Assembly: GCA_016719565.1 (NCBI GenBank)
Contig: JADJYU010000005.1
Span: 186,001-250,000 of the forward strand
Reading direction: 5' to 3'
Origin: Ignavibacteria bacterium
GTDB lineage: Bacteria > Bacteroidota > Ignavibacteria > Tepidaquicellales > Tepidaquicellaceae
DNA length: 64,000 nt
Under the pieces are notes generated by a model. It saw only the letters and a list, made by a program, of their open reading frames with translations. It was not told the DNA's origin and did no database searches. Below, in pieces: positions 1 through 8,693 of the stretch. The translations under genes were made by a program, and so were the position numbers. The first letter of the stretch is position 1, and each line of letters starts with the position of its first letter.

Positions 1-957
1 AATGAAGATTATGAAATGGTTATTGGATCTTCGGGTACAATACTAAGCATTGCGGGTATTATAAAATCAGAAAATCTCAATGAAGATGAAGCTGAAGCAA
101 ATCTAAACGGTTTCATCATAAAAAAGAAACCTCTCCTTAACGCGATGGAAAAGATCTATGATGCAGAGACTGTTTCAGACAGATCCAGAATCAGCGGCCT
201 GGATCCCAAGAGATATGACATTATTACAGCCGGGAGTATTATTCTCGAACAGATTTTTTCCGAACTGAAAATTGAAAAAATGACCGTGTCCAGTTATGCA
301 TTAAGAGAAGGCATAATTATGAATTATATTCAGCAAAACAGGAGCGGTGATGATTTTATGAATTTTAAAAACGTCAGATTTAACAGCATAATTCATCTAT
401 GCGAACTGACAAACTTTGAAAGAGAGCATTCTTATAAGGTAATGGAAAATGCCAAAGTAATTTTTGATTCGGTTTCCAAAGCCACAGCACTTGACTCTGA
501 TGACAGGGAATTTCTCGAAGCAGCTTGTCTAATGCATGACATTGGATATCATATCTCTCCTGCAAGTCATCATAAGCATTCATATTATCTGATCAGGAAT
601 GCAGATCTGATGGGCTTTAATGATAAAGAAATTGAAATTATAGCCAATACAGCAAGATACCACAGAAAATCTTTTCCAAAAATTAAGCATGACGCATTTG
701 CAAAACTTGATCCTGAAAGTCAGATCAAAGTAAAAAAACTTTCGGGTATATTAAGGATAGCAGATGCGCTTGACAGAAGTCATAAAGGAGTAATTGAAAA
801 TTTCAGCGTACTCCTTGAAAATAAAACTGTTAATATCAATATTACTTCATGCACTTCAGATCCCTCGCTTGAGCTGTGGGGAGCTGAGCAGAGGAAACAA
901 TTATTTGAAGAAAGCTTCGGATTAAAAGTCAATTTCAATCTCAAAAGAAATTCTTAA
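1..957 (+). CDS. Ppx/GppA-type phosphatase with HD domain (5' end outside window)
   Basis: The frame is already open at base 1, so the N-terminal half of the gene lies outside the window. The visible part starts in the second ASKHA lobe of the exopolyphosphatase/guanosine pentaphosphatase family: a VIGSSGT phosphate-binding loop, then an SxxLREG-type segment (SSYALREG). A C-terminal HD-type domain follows, with an EREHS histidine and an MHDIG pair about 140-175 residues in. Family members hydrolyse polyphosphate or pppGpp, and the HD domain is typical of the long form. The gene ends tail to tail with the crotonase gene, overlapping it by four bases. Family assignment is solid; the choice between Ppx and GppA activity is not possible here. 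Confidence 0.85.
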   Translation, partial: NEDYEMVIGSSGTILSIAGIIKSENLNEDEAEANLNGFIIKKKPLLNAMEKIYDAETVSDRSRISGLDPKRYDIITAGSIILEQIFSELKIEKMTVSSYALREGIIMNYIQQNRSGDDFMNFKNVRFNSIIHLCELTNFEREHSYKVMENAKVIFDSVSKATALDSDDREFLEAACLMHDIGYHISPASHHKHSYYLIRNADLMGFNDKEIEIIANTARYHRKSFPKIKHDAFAKLDPESQIKVKKLSGILRIADALDRSHKGVIENFSVLLENKTVNINITSCTSDPSLELWGAEQRKQLFEESFGLKVNFNLKRNS

Positions 958-1811
958 CTCTTACTTTTTTTCTTAACGCCTGATCTTATTTTTATATAAT
1001 TAACTTTTCTTTTGTCATTAAACGCCGAAATACCTTCGGTAACTTCTTCCGAAAGATTATGTATCGAAAGCCAGTCTCTTGCATTACCAATTGTAGTATG
1101 CCATGAAAGGTCTCTCCAGAAATTTAACTGCTGCTTTGTATATCTGAGACACTCGGGAAGTTTATTAAATAATTTCTCCGCGAGAATGTCGACTGCATTA
1201 TCAAGTTCACTGAACGGAACAACCTGATTCACTAAACCCCAGTCAAGCGCTTTTGCAACGGGAATGTCTTCGCATAGAAAAAGTATTTCACGCGCGCGTC
1301 TGTCCCCTACTATCAGCGGAAGAAACTGTGTAGCGCCTGCTGCAGCAACGCTTCCTCTTGCCGCCCCTACCTGTTTTATAATTATATGGTCGGCTGCAAC
1401 TGCAAGATCACAGCTCATGTTAAGTTCATTACCGCCGCCTACAACCATTCCGTTAAGTCTCGCTATCGTCGGCTTTCCGGCATTTCTCATTACTTCATGC
1501 AGCTGAATGAATTCATACATCCATTTATAATAATCGTTCGGATTTTTTAAAAAATACTTCTGCTGTTCATCAAGATCAGCGCCTGTAGAGAAAGCTCTTT
1601 TGCCTGTTCCTGTTAATACAATTACTGCAATATTATCATCCCATGAAGAATCCTTGAATGCTAATGTAAGTTCATTAATTGTCTGAAGATCCAGACAGTT
1701 TAATTTTTTTTCCCTGTTAATGGTGATAGTGGATTTATATCCTGATTTAGTGTAAAGGATATTTCTGAATTTCTGATTTTTAGGTAAATAAGTCTGAAAA
1801 TTTTCCGGCAA
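954..1811 (-). CDS. Enoyl-CoA hydratase/isomerase (crotonase) family protein
   Basis: A 285-residue crotonase-superfamily protein acting on an acyl-CoA thioester. The first oxyanion-hole segment is AFSTGADLDE (about residues 73-82) and the second is NGMVVGGGNELNMSCDLAVAADH, followed by a GDRRAREILFL helix and the usual GLVNQVVP segment. Length is normal for the family plus a short lysine-rich C-terminal tail. The second half recalls MenB and ring-cleaving 6-oxocyclohexenecarbonyl-CoA hydrolases as well as ordinary hydratases, so the substrate is not assigned. It is a single gene with no partner pathway next to it; its stop overlaps the end of the Ppx-type gene. Confidence 0.85.
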   Translation of the reverse strand: MPENFQTYLPKNQKFRNILYTKSGYKSTITINREKKLNCLDLQTINELTLAFKDSSWDDNIAVIVLTGTGKRAFSTGADLDEQQKYFLKNPNDYYKWMYEFIQLHEVMRNAGKPTIARLNGMVVGGGNELNMSCDLAVAADHIIIKQVGAARGSVAAAGATQFLPLIVGDRRAREILFLCEDIPVAKALDWGLVNQVVPFSELDNAVDILAEKLFNKLPECLRYTKQQLNFWRDLSWHTTIGNARDWLSIHNLSEEVTEGISAFNDKRKVNYIKIRSGVKKKSKS

Positions 1812-2023
1812 TTTATTTATTTTAATTTGAAAAAATTTAAACCAATATAATTATATTAACCAAGTGTATTTATCCAAAAAACTTTTCATTGAAAAATTTA
1901 TTCTGACCTTGATGAAAATTACAGTCCTGGTATATTTTTTTGATGTATCCGTCGGAAATATTAAATCGAATCTTACGACCATAAATAATTTATCCAAAAA
2001 TTTCTCCCTAAGCTAATATTTAC

Positions 2024-2050
2024 TTGACTTAATACAGACTTTTATATAAT
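2024..2050 (+). promoter_or_regulatory. Possible promoter of the TPR gene
   Basis: TTGACT at 2024-2029 and TATAAT at 2045-2050 resemble sigma-70 -35 and -10 boxes, but the spacer is only 15 bases. They lie about 45 bases upstream of a GTG start that has a strong GGAGG ribosome site at 2087-2091. The rest of the 285-base gap from 1812 holds nothing recognisable except two copies of the 13-mer ATTTATCCAAAAA, near 1866 and 1986. Confidence 0.3.
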
Positions 2051-2096
2051 TTCATATAAAGATTTTTGAAGTAATAATTTTAACCTGGAGGTAAAA

Positions 2097-3510
2097 GTGA
2101 AAGATTATGACGATTTGGATTTTTTCGGAGATGAGGAAGCGGATAATGAAAAAAGTAAGAATAAAAAAAGCGAAGAGCTTGAAAAAATATTAAAACTCGA
2201 AGAAGAAGCAAAATATAATTTCGATGCTGAAAATTTAGAAGAAATAATAAATTTTTATTTTGACAACTATGAATTTGAAAAAGCACTTAGCTATGTAAAT
2301 GTTCTTCTGGACATTTACCCATACTCTACCGACGCCTGGCATAAAAGCTTTAATACTCGATAGTCTCGGAAAATTTTCGGAAGCCATCGAATACTTTGAA
2401 AAAGCAATTCTACTTGATCCCACTGATAAAGAAATTTACATTAATAAAGGGATCACATTAGATAATCTGGAAAAATACGATCAGGCATTAAGCTGTTTCT
2501 TGAAAGCTGTTGAAATGGATCCTTATAATCCTGATGCATTATTCAATATGGGACTTACTTATGAGAAACTTGAAAAGTTTACGGAAGCCGCCGAATGTTT
2601 CGAAAGTGTTCTGAAAATTAACAGCGAACACAAAGACGCTTATTATGAACTTGGTTATTGCTTCGACTTTCTTGATATGCTGACTGAGTCTATTAATGCT
2701 TATGATGAACATCTGAAATATTCCCCTCTTAATTATACCGCCTGGTATAACAGAGGCATTGTTTTAAACAGAACGGGAAAATTTCTGAAAGCTATAGAGA
2801 GTTATGAAATGTGCCTCGCTCTCAGAAGCAACTTCCCATCCGCATGGTACAACTGCGGAAACGCTTACGCTTCAATCGGCAGATTACATAAAGCAATTGA
2901 ATGCTATCTGAAGTCCCTTGAACTGAAGAAAGATGATCCGTTTACTTTGCACAATCTTGGCAATGCTCATGAGGAGCTCGGAGATTTCGATATGGCGATC
3001 AGTTATTTTTCCGAAGCGATCAAAGCAGATCATTATAATTACGAATCATATTACGGAAGAGGAAATTGTTATTTTAATTTTGGCAGTTATGATAAAGCGA
3101 TTGAAGATTTTAATTCAGCTATAATTCTTTGTAAAGACTATTCTGAGATCTGGTATCTTAAAGCTGATGCGGAACACGCTCTCGGCAAAGTCGATGATGC
3201 TGTGAAAAGTTATTCCATGGTAGTAAAGCTTGATGAAAAAAATTTTGACGCATGGTATGATTACGGCTGCGCATTATTTGATGCAAAAAATCTAACTATG
3301 TCCATGAAGGCTTTTGATAAAGCGATAAAATTAAATCCTGCCTGGCATGAACCATATTACGAGAAAGCTAAAATTTATTTTATGAAGGAAAATACGGAAT
3401 CAGGAATTGAGATGGTGGAAAAAGCTTTTGAACTAAATCCCGCTGACAGATTTGAATATGATCTGGGAACCGACTGGAAAAAACTACTTCATTTTCTTGT
3501 AAACAGATGA
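2097..3510 (+). CDS. Tetratricopeptide repeat protein, frame broken near 2345
   Basis: About 471 residues in the repaired frame. The N-terminus is acidic and charged (residues 1-45); about eleven 34-residue TPR units follow, with the usual spacing of W/Y, LGK/LEK, A and P positions (for example AWYNRGIVLNRTGKF and AWYNCGNAYASIGRL). There is no signal peptide, so it is probably a cytoplasmic protein-interaction scaffold. The GTG start at 2097 is chosen for its GGAGG site six bases upstream. The frame changes at 2340-2348: DAWHK is followed one frame over by KALILDSLGKF. Restoring the 34-residue spacing requires two missing bases; dropping one base would also rejoin the frames. The 3' end overlaps pdxA by 22 bases. 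Confidence 0.85.
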
Positions 3511-4484
3511 TCTGATTTTTCTTTGGCTAAAGCTGCAGCTGTTTTAATTGCAAATTTTGTACTTTCTATATTTGCCTTTCCATAACCGGCAATATCAAAG
3601 GCTGTTCCGTGATCGGGTGAAGTCCTGATAATATTTAATCCTGCAGTAAAATTCACTCCTTTTCCGAACGACATCATCTTAAACGGGATCAGTCCCTGAT
3701 CATGATACATTGATGCCGTAATACTGAACTTCTTATACATACTATTAGCAAAATAAGCATCAGATGCAAAGGGACCGCGGAGTTTAAAGCCTGCATCATT
3801 CATCTGCTCAATTAATGGTATTATAATTTCATCTTCTTCCTTACCGAGAAGACTACCATCACCTGCGTGCGGATTTAATGAGAGAATTGCGATCGAAGGT
3901 GATTTAATTCCGAAATCTCTGACGAGAGAATTATTAACTGTAATTATTCTGCTGAATAGTTCTCCTGACTTAAATTTTTTATAAAGCTCTTTAGATACAT
4001 TTTTTACGGGAATATGTCCGGTCAAAAGTGCTACGGAAAATTTATTGGAAGAAAGAATCATTACTGCATTTTCTGATCCGGTAATTTTTTTTAAAAATTC
4101 CGTATGACCGGGAAAATTGTAACCGCCGAGATTAAGAGCTTCTTTTGACAGGGGGAGAGTGACCATTGCATCAAATTTTCTTTCAATACATAACTTTGCA
4201 GATTCAAGTACCGAATCTCCGGAAACTTTACCTGCCTTGCTGTTTATCTTTCCCGGAGTAATTTTGAATGATATCGGATATGAGATTTTTAATAATCTTT
4301 CCGAAGGTATGTTTTCAATTCCGTAAAGGCCGGAATAAAAATTAAAAATTTTCCTGTGTCCGGAAATGTAAAGATCATAACCGGATAAAAAATTTTTATC
4401 ACTGAATATTTTAAGAATTATTTCAGGACCAATTCCGTTCGGATCTCCTGTAGTGAGGATTATTTTGGGTTTAATTCTTTTCAT
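3489..4484 (-). CDS. pdxA: 4-hydroxythreonine-4-phosphate dehydrogenase PdxA
   Basis: 331 residues, the usual PdxA length. This NAD-dependent enzyme oxidises 4-phosphooxy-L-threonine in the DXP-dependent route to pyridoxal phosphate. Family signatures run in order: TTGDPNGIGPEI at residues 11-22, PGHTEF near 125, LNPHAGDGSLLG near 205 and MYHDQGLIPFK near 260; the three histidines are the expected metal ligands. The C-terminal TSPDHGTAFDIAG segment is also typical. Its ATG lies inside the end of rsfS (14-base overlap), so lytR_C, rsfS and pdxA are probably one transcript. Confidence 0.97.
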   Translation of the reverse strand: MKRIKPKIILTTGDPNGIGPEIILKIFSDKNFLSGYDLYISGHRKIFNFYSGLYGIENIPSERLLKISYPISFKITPGKINSKAGKVSGDSVLESAKLCIERKFDAMVTLPLSKEALNLGGYNFPGHTEFLKKITGSENAVMILSSNKFSVALLTGHIPVKNVSKELYKKFKSGELFSRIITVNNSLVRDFGIKSPSIAILSLNPHAGDGSLLGKEEDEIIIPLIEQMNDAGFKLRGPFASDAYFANSMYKKFSITASMYHDQGLIPFKMMSFGKGVNFTAGLNIIRTSPDHGTAFDIAGYGKANIESTKFAIKTAAALAKEKSDHLFTRK

Positions 4485-4836
4485 TTATCTCTTCATCGCT
4501 GACTGCCTTTATTTCCGCATCAGCCCATAAACCTTCCAGGTTATAAAACTTCCGTGAGTCTTCAAGAAAAATATGCACAACCACATTTACAAAATCCATC
4601 AGTACCCACTTAAGATTTGAATAGCCTTCTTTATGCCATGGACTTTCATCTATCTTCCCGGTTTCTTCTTTAATGAAATCTGCAATTGCTTTTACCTGAG
4701 TGTCGGATGATGCTGTACCAATCACAAAAAAATCAGTTACATTGGTAAGTTTTCTCAAGTCTAAAATCAAAATATCCAAACCCTTTTTTTGAAGGATCAT
4801 GTCCGCAAGCTTTGCCGCTAATTTTTTTGAATCCAT
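4471..4836 (-). CDS. rsfS: Ribosomal silencing factor RsfS
   Basis: 121 residues of the RsfS/YbeB/Iojap family, which binds ribosomal protein L14 and blocks subunit joining when nutrients are short. The sequence shows KKGLDILILDLRKL, TNVTDFFVIGTASSDTQVKAIAD and the later WVLMDFVNVVVHIF strand with the conserved D-x-V-V-H core. The ATG at 4836 sits three bases after the stop of the LytR_C protein gene, and the 3' end overlaps pdxA, which fits translational coupling. Confidence 0.96.
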   Translation of the reverse strand: MDSKKLAAKLADMILQKKGLDILILDLRKLTNVTDFFVIGTASSDTQVKAIADFIKEETGKIDESPWHKEGYSNLKWVLMDFVNVVVHIFLEDSRKFYNLEGLWADAEIKAVSDEEINEKN

Positions 4837-4839
4837 ATT

Positions 4840-5310
4840 TTATTTTCTTTGGTCTGTATAAGGTTTGAGTTCTTTAAAATCTTTTCCGATTACAACTGTT
4901 ACGTCGAGATATAGACTGTTGTTGATCTGCTGAATTATATTCTTGCTGCTTAATCCGAGTATTGATGCTACTCTTTTAACTTTTAAATTATCCCCTGTCC
5001 GGTCAATGATAATTGTTCTCTCCTCATCATCCGAAGCAAAATTTCCGGACTCTACAACATCCACTCCGTTTTTTCTAAGGTACTCTGTAAAAACCGCTGC
5101 TATTCCGTTTTCACCGGTTCCGTTCTGTACGTCAAGCTGTATTGTCAGATTCGGCTGATTTGTCAGTGTCTTTGCAGTATCAGTTATTACATCAACTTTT
5201 TTATCTGATTTAATGGAGTTGTTTATAAAAGAAAATCCAAGATAAATGACAAAGACAAGAAATAAAATAATTATCCCGTTAAGTATGTAATTAAATATGC
5301 TTTTGTTCAC
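4840..5310 (-). CDS. LytR C-terminal domain protein, membrane-anchored
   Basis: 156 residues. One hydrophobic helix (about residues 8-27) anchors the protein, with the rest outside the cytoplasm. The C-terminal half matches the LytR_C domain: IQLDVQNGTGENG, then a pattern of FTEYLRKNGVDVVESGNF and RTIIIDRTGD, ending in a conserved ILG-type helix. In Gram-positives this domain follows the LCP phosphotransferase; here the LCP part is absent, so no enzymatic role is assigned. It is first in the lytR_C-rsfS-pdxA group and starts just downstream of a strong terminator. Confidence 0.82.
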   Translation of the reverse strand: MNKSIFNYILNGIIILFLVFVIYLGFSFINNSIKSDKKVDVITDTAKTLTNQPNLTIQLDVQNGTGENGIAAVFTEYLRKNGVDVVESGNFASDDEERTIIIDRTGDNLKVKRVASILGLSSKNIIQQINNSLYLDVTVVIGKDFKELKPYTDQRK

Positions 5311-5317
5311 TCTTCAA

Positions 5318-5348
5318 AAAAAAACCGAAAGTAAAAACTACTTTCGGA
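5318..5348 (-). terminator. Rho-independent terminator of the 5391-5894 gene
   Basis: Reading the minus strand, a nine-base stem (CCGAAAGTA pairing with TACTTTCGG, 5325-5347) with a five-base loop is followed directly by a run of nine T. It lies 45 bases past the stop of the exported-protein gene and just before the start of the LytR_C gene, separating the two transcripts. Confidence 0.9.
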
Positions 5349-5390
5349 ATTATAAAATTTATAAATTAAATTTTCTACCTTATACTTTCT

Positions 5391-5894
5391 TTAATATCCG
5401 TAATATCCCCGATTACTGATAAAAGGATTATAATAATGATTGTTGAAATTATTTAAATAATCACTTTGGTCATATTGTCTGAACTCAACATTAATAAATG
5501 AATTTTCAGAGATCTTATAATTAAGAGAAGCTCTTGATAATGATATGCCGGAAAGATCATTCTGAAGTGAGTTTGATGCGCCTTTACCGTATATGGATGA
5601 TGCATACGGTGAATACTGGAACTTAACATCTGCACTGATATTTAGTTTATCGGATATCCTGTAATTCATTGAATTTATATATGAAGTAAGAGAAACATTA
5701 CCTGTCCCGGTTGTGATCATGGAAACATTGAAAGAATGATTCATCGAAAAATTATTGGGATTTATAAATCCGAAAAGCAGATTATTAGAATTGGTTTTAT
5801 AATTAGGGTTTTTGTCATCATAACCTTTATACTGAGCAGAAGATAAACTGCTGAATATGAAGATCAATAGGATAGCGGCTGAGATTTTTTTCAT
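5391..5894 (-). CDS. Small exported protein, probably beta-rich
   Basis: 167 residues with a clear Sec signal peptide (MKKISAAILLIFIFSSLSSAQ). The mature part is rich in N, S, Y and F, with alternating polar/hydrophobic stretches (for example MNYRISDKLNISADVKFQYSPY and RASLNYKISENSFINVEFRQY), as in the strands of small outer-membrane barrels; it ends in an aromatic GYYGY. I do not recognise a family. It appears to be a single-gene transcript, with the terminator at 5318-5348 downstream and the methyltransferase gene ending 50 bases upstream. Confidence 0.75.
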   Translation of the reverse strand: MKKISAAILLIFIFSSLSSAQYKGYDDKNPNYKTNSNNLLFGFINPNNFSMNHSFNVSMITTGTGNVSLTSYINSMNYRISDKLNISADVKFQYSPYASSIYGKGASNSLQNDLSGISLSRASLNYKISENSFINVEFRQYDQSDYLNNFNNHYYNPFISNRGYYGY

Positions 5895-5943
5895 ATTAAA
5901 TTTTTTTAAAATTCTGATTTCTAGCTTGAAATGTCAATGACAT

Positions 5944-6492
5944 TTATAATGCAATATCAGTGTATTTTAATTCCCTGACCATTTCATATACTGCTATTCC
6001 GTATGCGACAGAAACATTCAGCGACTGCTTCATTCCCAGCATAGGAATTTCAAAGGACAGATCAGCAAGATCAATAATTTCCTTTGATACTCCGTTTATT
6101 TCATTACCCACGACTAAGCAGATTGGGAACTGATCTGCTTTTACATTCCATATCCAATTCTGATCATCAGTTATTTCAAGCACTGCTATTTTAATATTAT
6201 TCTTCTTCAGCTTTAAAATTATCTCAATTGGATCTTTATAATATTCCCACGGAACTGTCTCTGTAGCTCCAAGCGCGACTTTTTCAATTTCCTTTCTGGG
6301 CGGATAAGGAGTAAAACCGGTAAGATATAACTTCTCAATAAAAGCTGCGTCAGAGGTTCTGAAAATTGCGCCGACATTAAATATACTTCGGATATTGTCA
6401 CATAATACATAGACGGGATTTCTCACATAGTTACTGATCTCATCCGGTTTTTTTCTGTTTGCTTCAATTTCAGAGTGAGTAAGTTTTCGCAT
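5944..6492 (-). CDS. TrmH/SpoU-family RNA methyltransferase
   Basis: 182 residues of the SPOUT class, which transfers methyl from SAM to RNA (typically ribose 2'-O of tRNA or rRNA) through a trefoil knot. Motif 1 is NIRSIFNVGAIFRTSDAA near residue 32; motif 2 is VVGNEINGVSKEI; motif 3 is IPMLGMKQSLNVSVAYGIAVYEM. All three are intact. There is no N-terminal substrate-binding domain, so this is the short form; whether it acts on tRNA or rRNA cannot be told. A seven-base hairpin overlaps its stop (about 5928-5945) but lacks a T run. Confidence 0.92.
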   Translation of the reverse strand: MRKLTHSEIEANRKKPDEISNYVRNPVYVLCDNIRSIFNVGAIFRTSDAAFIEKLYLTGFTPYPPRKEIEKVALGATETVPWEYYKDPIEIILKLKKNNIKIAVLEITDDQNWIWNVKADQFPICLVVGNEINGVSKEIIDLADLSFEIPMLGMKQSLNVSVAYGIAVYEMVRELKYTDIAL

Positions 6493-6562
6493 TTAATATG
6501 AGTAATTCTATAAATAACTTGTCAAGATTTTAAAGATTTGTTTAATAAACAATTCATATCAA

Positions 6563-8590
6563 TTGACGGAAACTGATTTAATTTTAAAAGCCATAAATGA
6601 ATTTTTCTCGGAGACGGGAATTCTCTCTGAGCATTTTGAAAATTATGAATACCGCTTTTCTCAGGAATCAATGTCAAATTATATTTTTGAAACGCTTGAG
6701 AATAAAAAGCATATTTTCATAGAAGCTCCTACCGGTATTGGAAAAAGTTTCGCATATCTTGTCCCTTCAATTTATTTTGCAAAAAAAAATAATAAGAAAG
6801 TAATTGTCTCCACTTACACTATAAATCTTCAGGAGCAGCTTCTTAATAAGGATATTCCGTTTCTTCAAAAGGTCCTGCCGGTAGAGTTTAAAGCCGGGAT
6901 CTTAAAAGGAAGAAATAACTATCTGTGTCCCAAAAGGCTTGCAAGAGCAATGGAATCCTCCAATACTCTTTTTGAGACAGAAGAGCAGCTGAATCTTGAA
7001 ATGCTGTACAGATGGTCAAGAGAGACAAAAGACGGAACGCGTTCAGATCTGAACTTTACAGTAAATGAAAATGTATGGAATTCTGTTTGTTCTGAAAGAG
7101 GAATTTGTACGCTGAAAACCTGCGGAAGCGAAAACACAAAATGCTTTTATCAGAGAGCAAAGAAAGAACTTGCGGATTCCGATGTGATAATAGTAAATCA
7201 TCATCTTTTTTTTACGCTGTTTGACGGTATCTCGGAAGAAAGGGAAGGATATCTTTATAACAATGACTTTATAATTTTTGACGAAGCTCATACAATTGAA
7301 CAGGTAGCGACAGATCATATTTCACCATCGATTTCTCGGGAAAAACTCAAATACCATTTGATCAGACTTTATAATCAGAATAAAAAAAAGGGTTTCCTTC
7401 TTACTCTGCCGTCACTTCATATTCAGATGAAAATTCAAAATTTACTGGATCTGAATCAGCAATTTTTTTATACACTGCGCAGACAGATGTTTGATGAAAA
7501 AGAAAACCGTCAGAATAAACTTACCGCCAGAGTTTATGAAAAAAATATTACGGAAAATATACTGAAGCCGGAACTGGACAGTATTCTGAATGATCTGCGG
7601 GCGCTTCGTCCGGTGTGTAAAGATGATGCGCAGGAAAATGAACTAAATGAGTTTATCACAAGATTTTCTGAATTCAATTATGTACTTGATGATTTCATTA
7701 ATCAGAAAAAAAATGATAAAGATGAAGACTTTGTATACTGGACGGAATTGTCTTCGACGAAACCTGACTCAAACGTTTCAATTTGCTCATCTCCCGTGGA
7801 TATTTCGGAATTTTTCAGAGAAAATATATTCCGCGATAATAATACATCAGTACTAACAAGCGCAACGCTGACAATAAACAGTAATTTCGATTACTTCAGA
7901 AAAAGGCTTGGAGCAGAAAAGTTAAACGAGGTCAAGCTCGAATCCCCTTTTGATTTTTACAGGCAGGTAAAAATTTTGATTCCAAAGAACATTCCCGAAC
8001 CGGGAAGAGAGAATACCGAATTATATTCAGATATATTAAAAAAATGGATCAGCCATTTTACCTTAATGACAAGCGGCAAAGCTCTTATACTGTTTACAAA
8101 CGGCACTCTGTTAAGGAAGATTGGAAAAGAGCTTGAAGAAGAATTCAGATCACATGAAATAGAACTTCTTTTACAGACCCCCGGAGTTTCCCGTAATATG
8201 CTTCTTGATAAATTTAAATCGGATATAAATTCTGTACTGTTTGGTCTTGACAGCTTCTGGATGGGCGTTGATGTTCCGGGTGAAGCATTGAGTAATTTAA
8301 TTATAACAAGACTCCCGTTCCAGGTTCCTGACCACCCTGTAGTTCAGGCAAAAATGGAATATATAGAAAAGCGCGGAGGCAACAGTTTTTATGAGTATTC
8401 ACTTCCGGAGGCGATTTTGAAATTCAGACAGGGTATCGGAAGACTTATCAGACACAGGAATGATCAGGGTATAATTGCAATTTTAGACAACCGCATAATT
8501 ACAAAATCTTACGGTAAATATTTTATTAATTCACTAGATGAATGTGAGATTGAGATTGTAGAGGATTTTTTTGATCCGAAAGAGGATTAA
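6563..8590 (+). CDS. dinG: DinG-family ATP-dependent DNA helicase
   Basis: 675 residues of the XPD/DinG superfamily 2 helicases, which unwind 5'-tailed DNA and R-loops. The sequence shows Walker A (APTGIGKS, about residue 55), Walker B DEAH near 240, the VNHHLFF segment just before it, and motif VI RQGIGRLIRH near 630. An iron-sulfur domain is indicated by cysteines at CPKRL (about 121) and the cluster VCSERGICTLKTCGSENTKC (about 173-192). There is no fused exonuclease domain. The first codon in frame is TTG at 6563; no ATG precedes the Q-motif region, so TTG is the likely start. Confidence 0.93.
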   Translation: MTETDLILKAINEFFSETGILSEHFENYEYRFSQESMSNYIFETLENKKHIFIEAPTGIGKSFAYLVPSIYFAKKNNKKVIVSTYTINLQEQLLNKDIPFLQKVLPVEFKAGILKGRNNYLCPKRLARAMESSNTLFETEEQLNLEMLYRWSRETKDGTRSDLNFTVNENVWNSVCSERGICTLKTCGSENTKCFYQRAKKELADSDVIIVNHHLFFTLFDGISEEREGYLYNNDFIIFDEAHTIEQVATDHISPSISREKLKYHLIRLYNQNKKKGFLLTLPSLHIQMKIQNLLDLNQQFFYTLRRQMFDEKENRQNKLTARVYEKNITENILKPELDSILNDLRALRPVCKDDAQENELNEFITRFSEFNYVLDDFINQKKNDKDEDFVYWTELSSTKPDSNVSICSSPVDISEFFRENIFRDNNTSVLTSATLTINSNFDYFRKRLGAEKLNEVKLESPFDFYRQVKILIPKNIPEPGRENTELYSDILKKWISHFTLMTSGKALILFTNGTLLRKIGKELEEEFRSHEIELLLQTPGVSRNMLLDKFKSDINSVLFGLDSFWMGVDVPGEALSNLIITRLPFQVPDHPVVQAKMEYIEKRGGNSFYEYSLPEAILKFRQGIGRLIRHRNDQGIIAILDNRIITKSYGKYFINSLDECEIEIVEDFFDPKED

Positions 8591-8693
8591 ACAACTTAAT
8601 CCACTTAAGCCTTACATTAAATATTACATTTCAAAACTGAATTGTAATATTTATTTTAATAGTTTAGAAATCAAAGCACCTTAGAAATTATAA

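Noticed and set aside
5928..5945. Terminator at the end of the SpoU methyltransferase gene
   Set aside because: The hairpin has a seven-base stem, but no T run follows on the minus strand.
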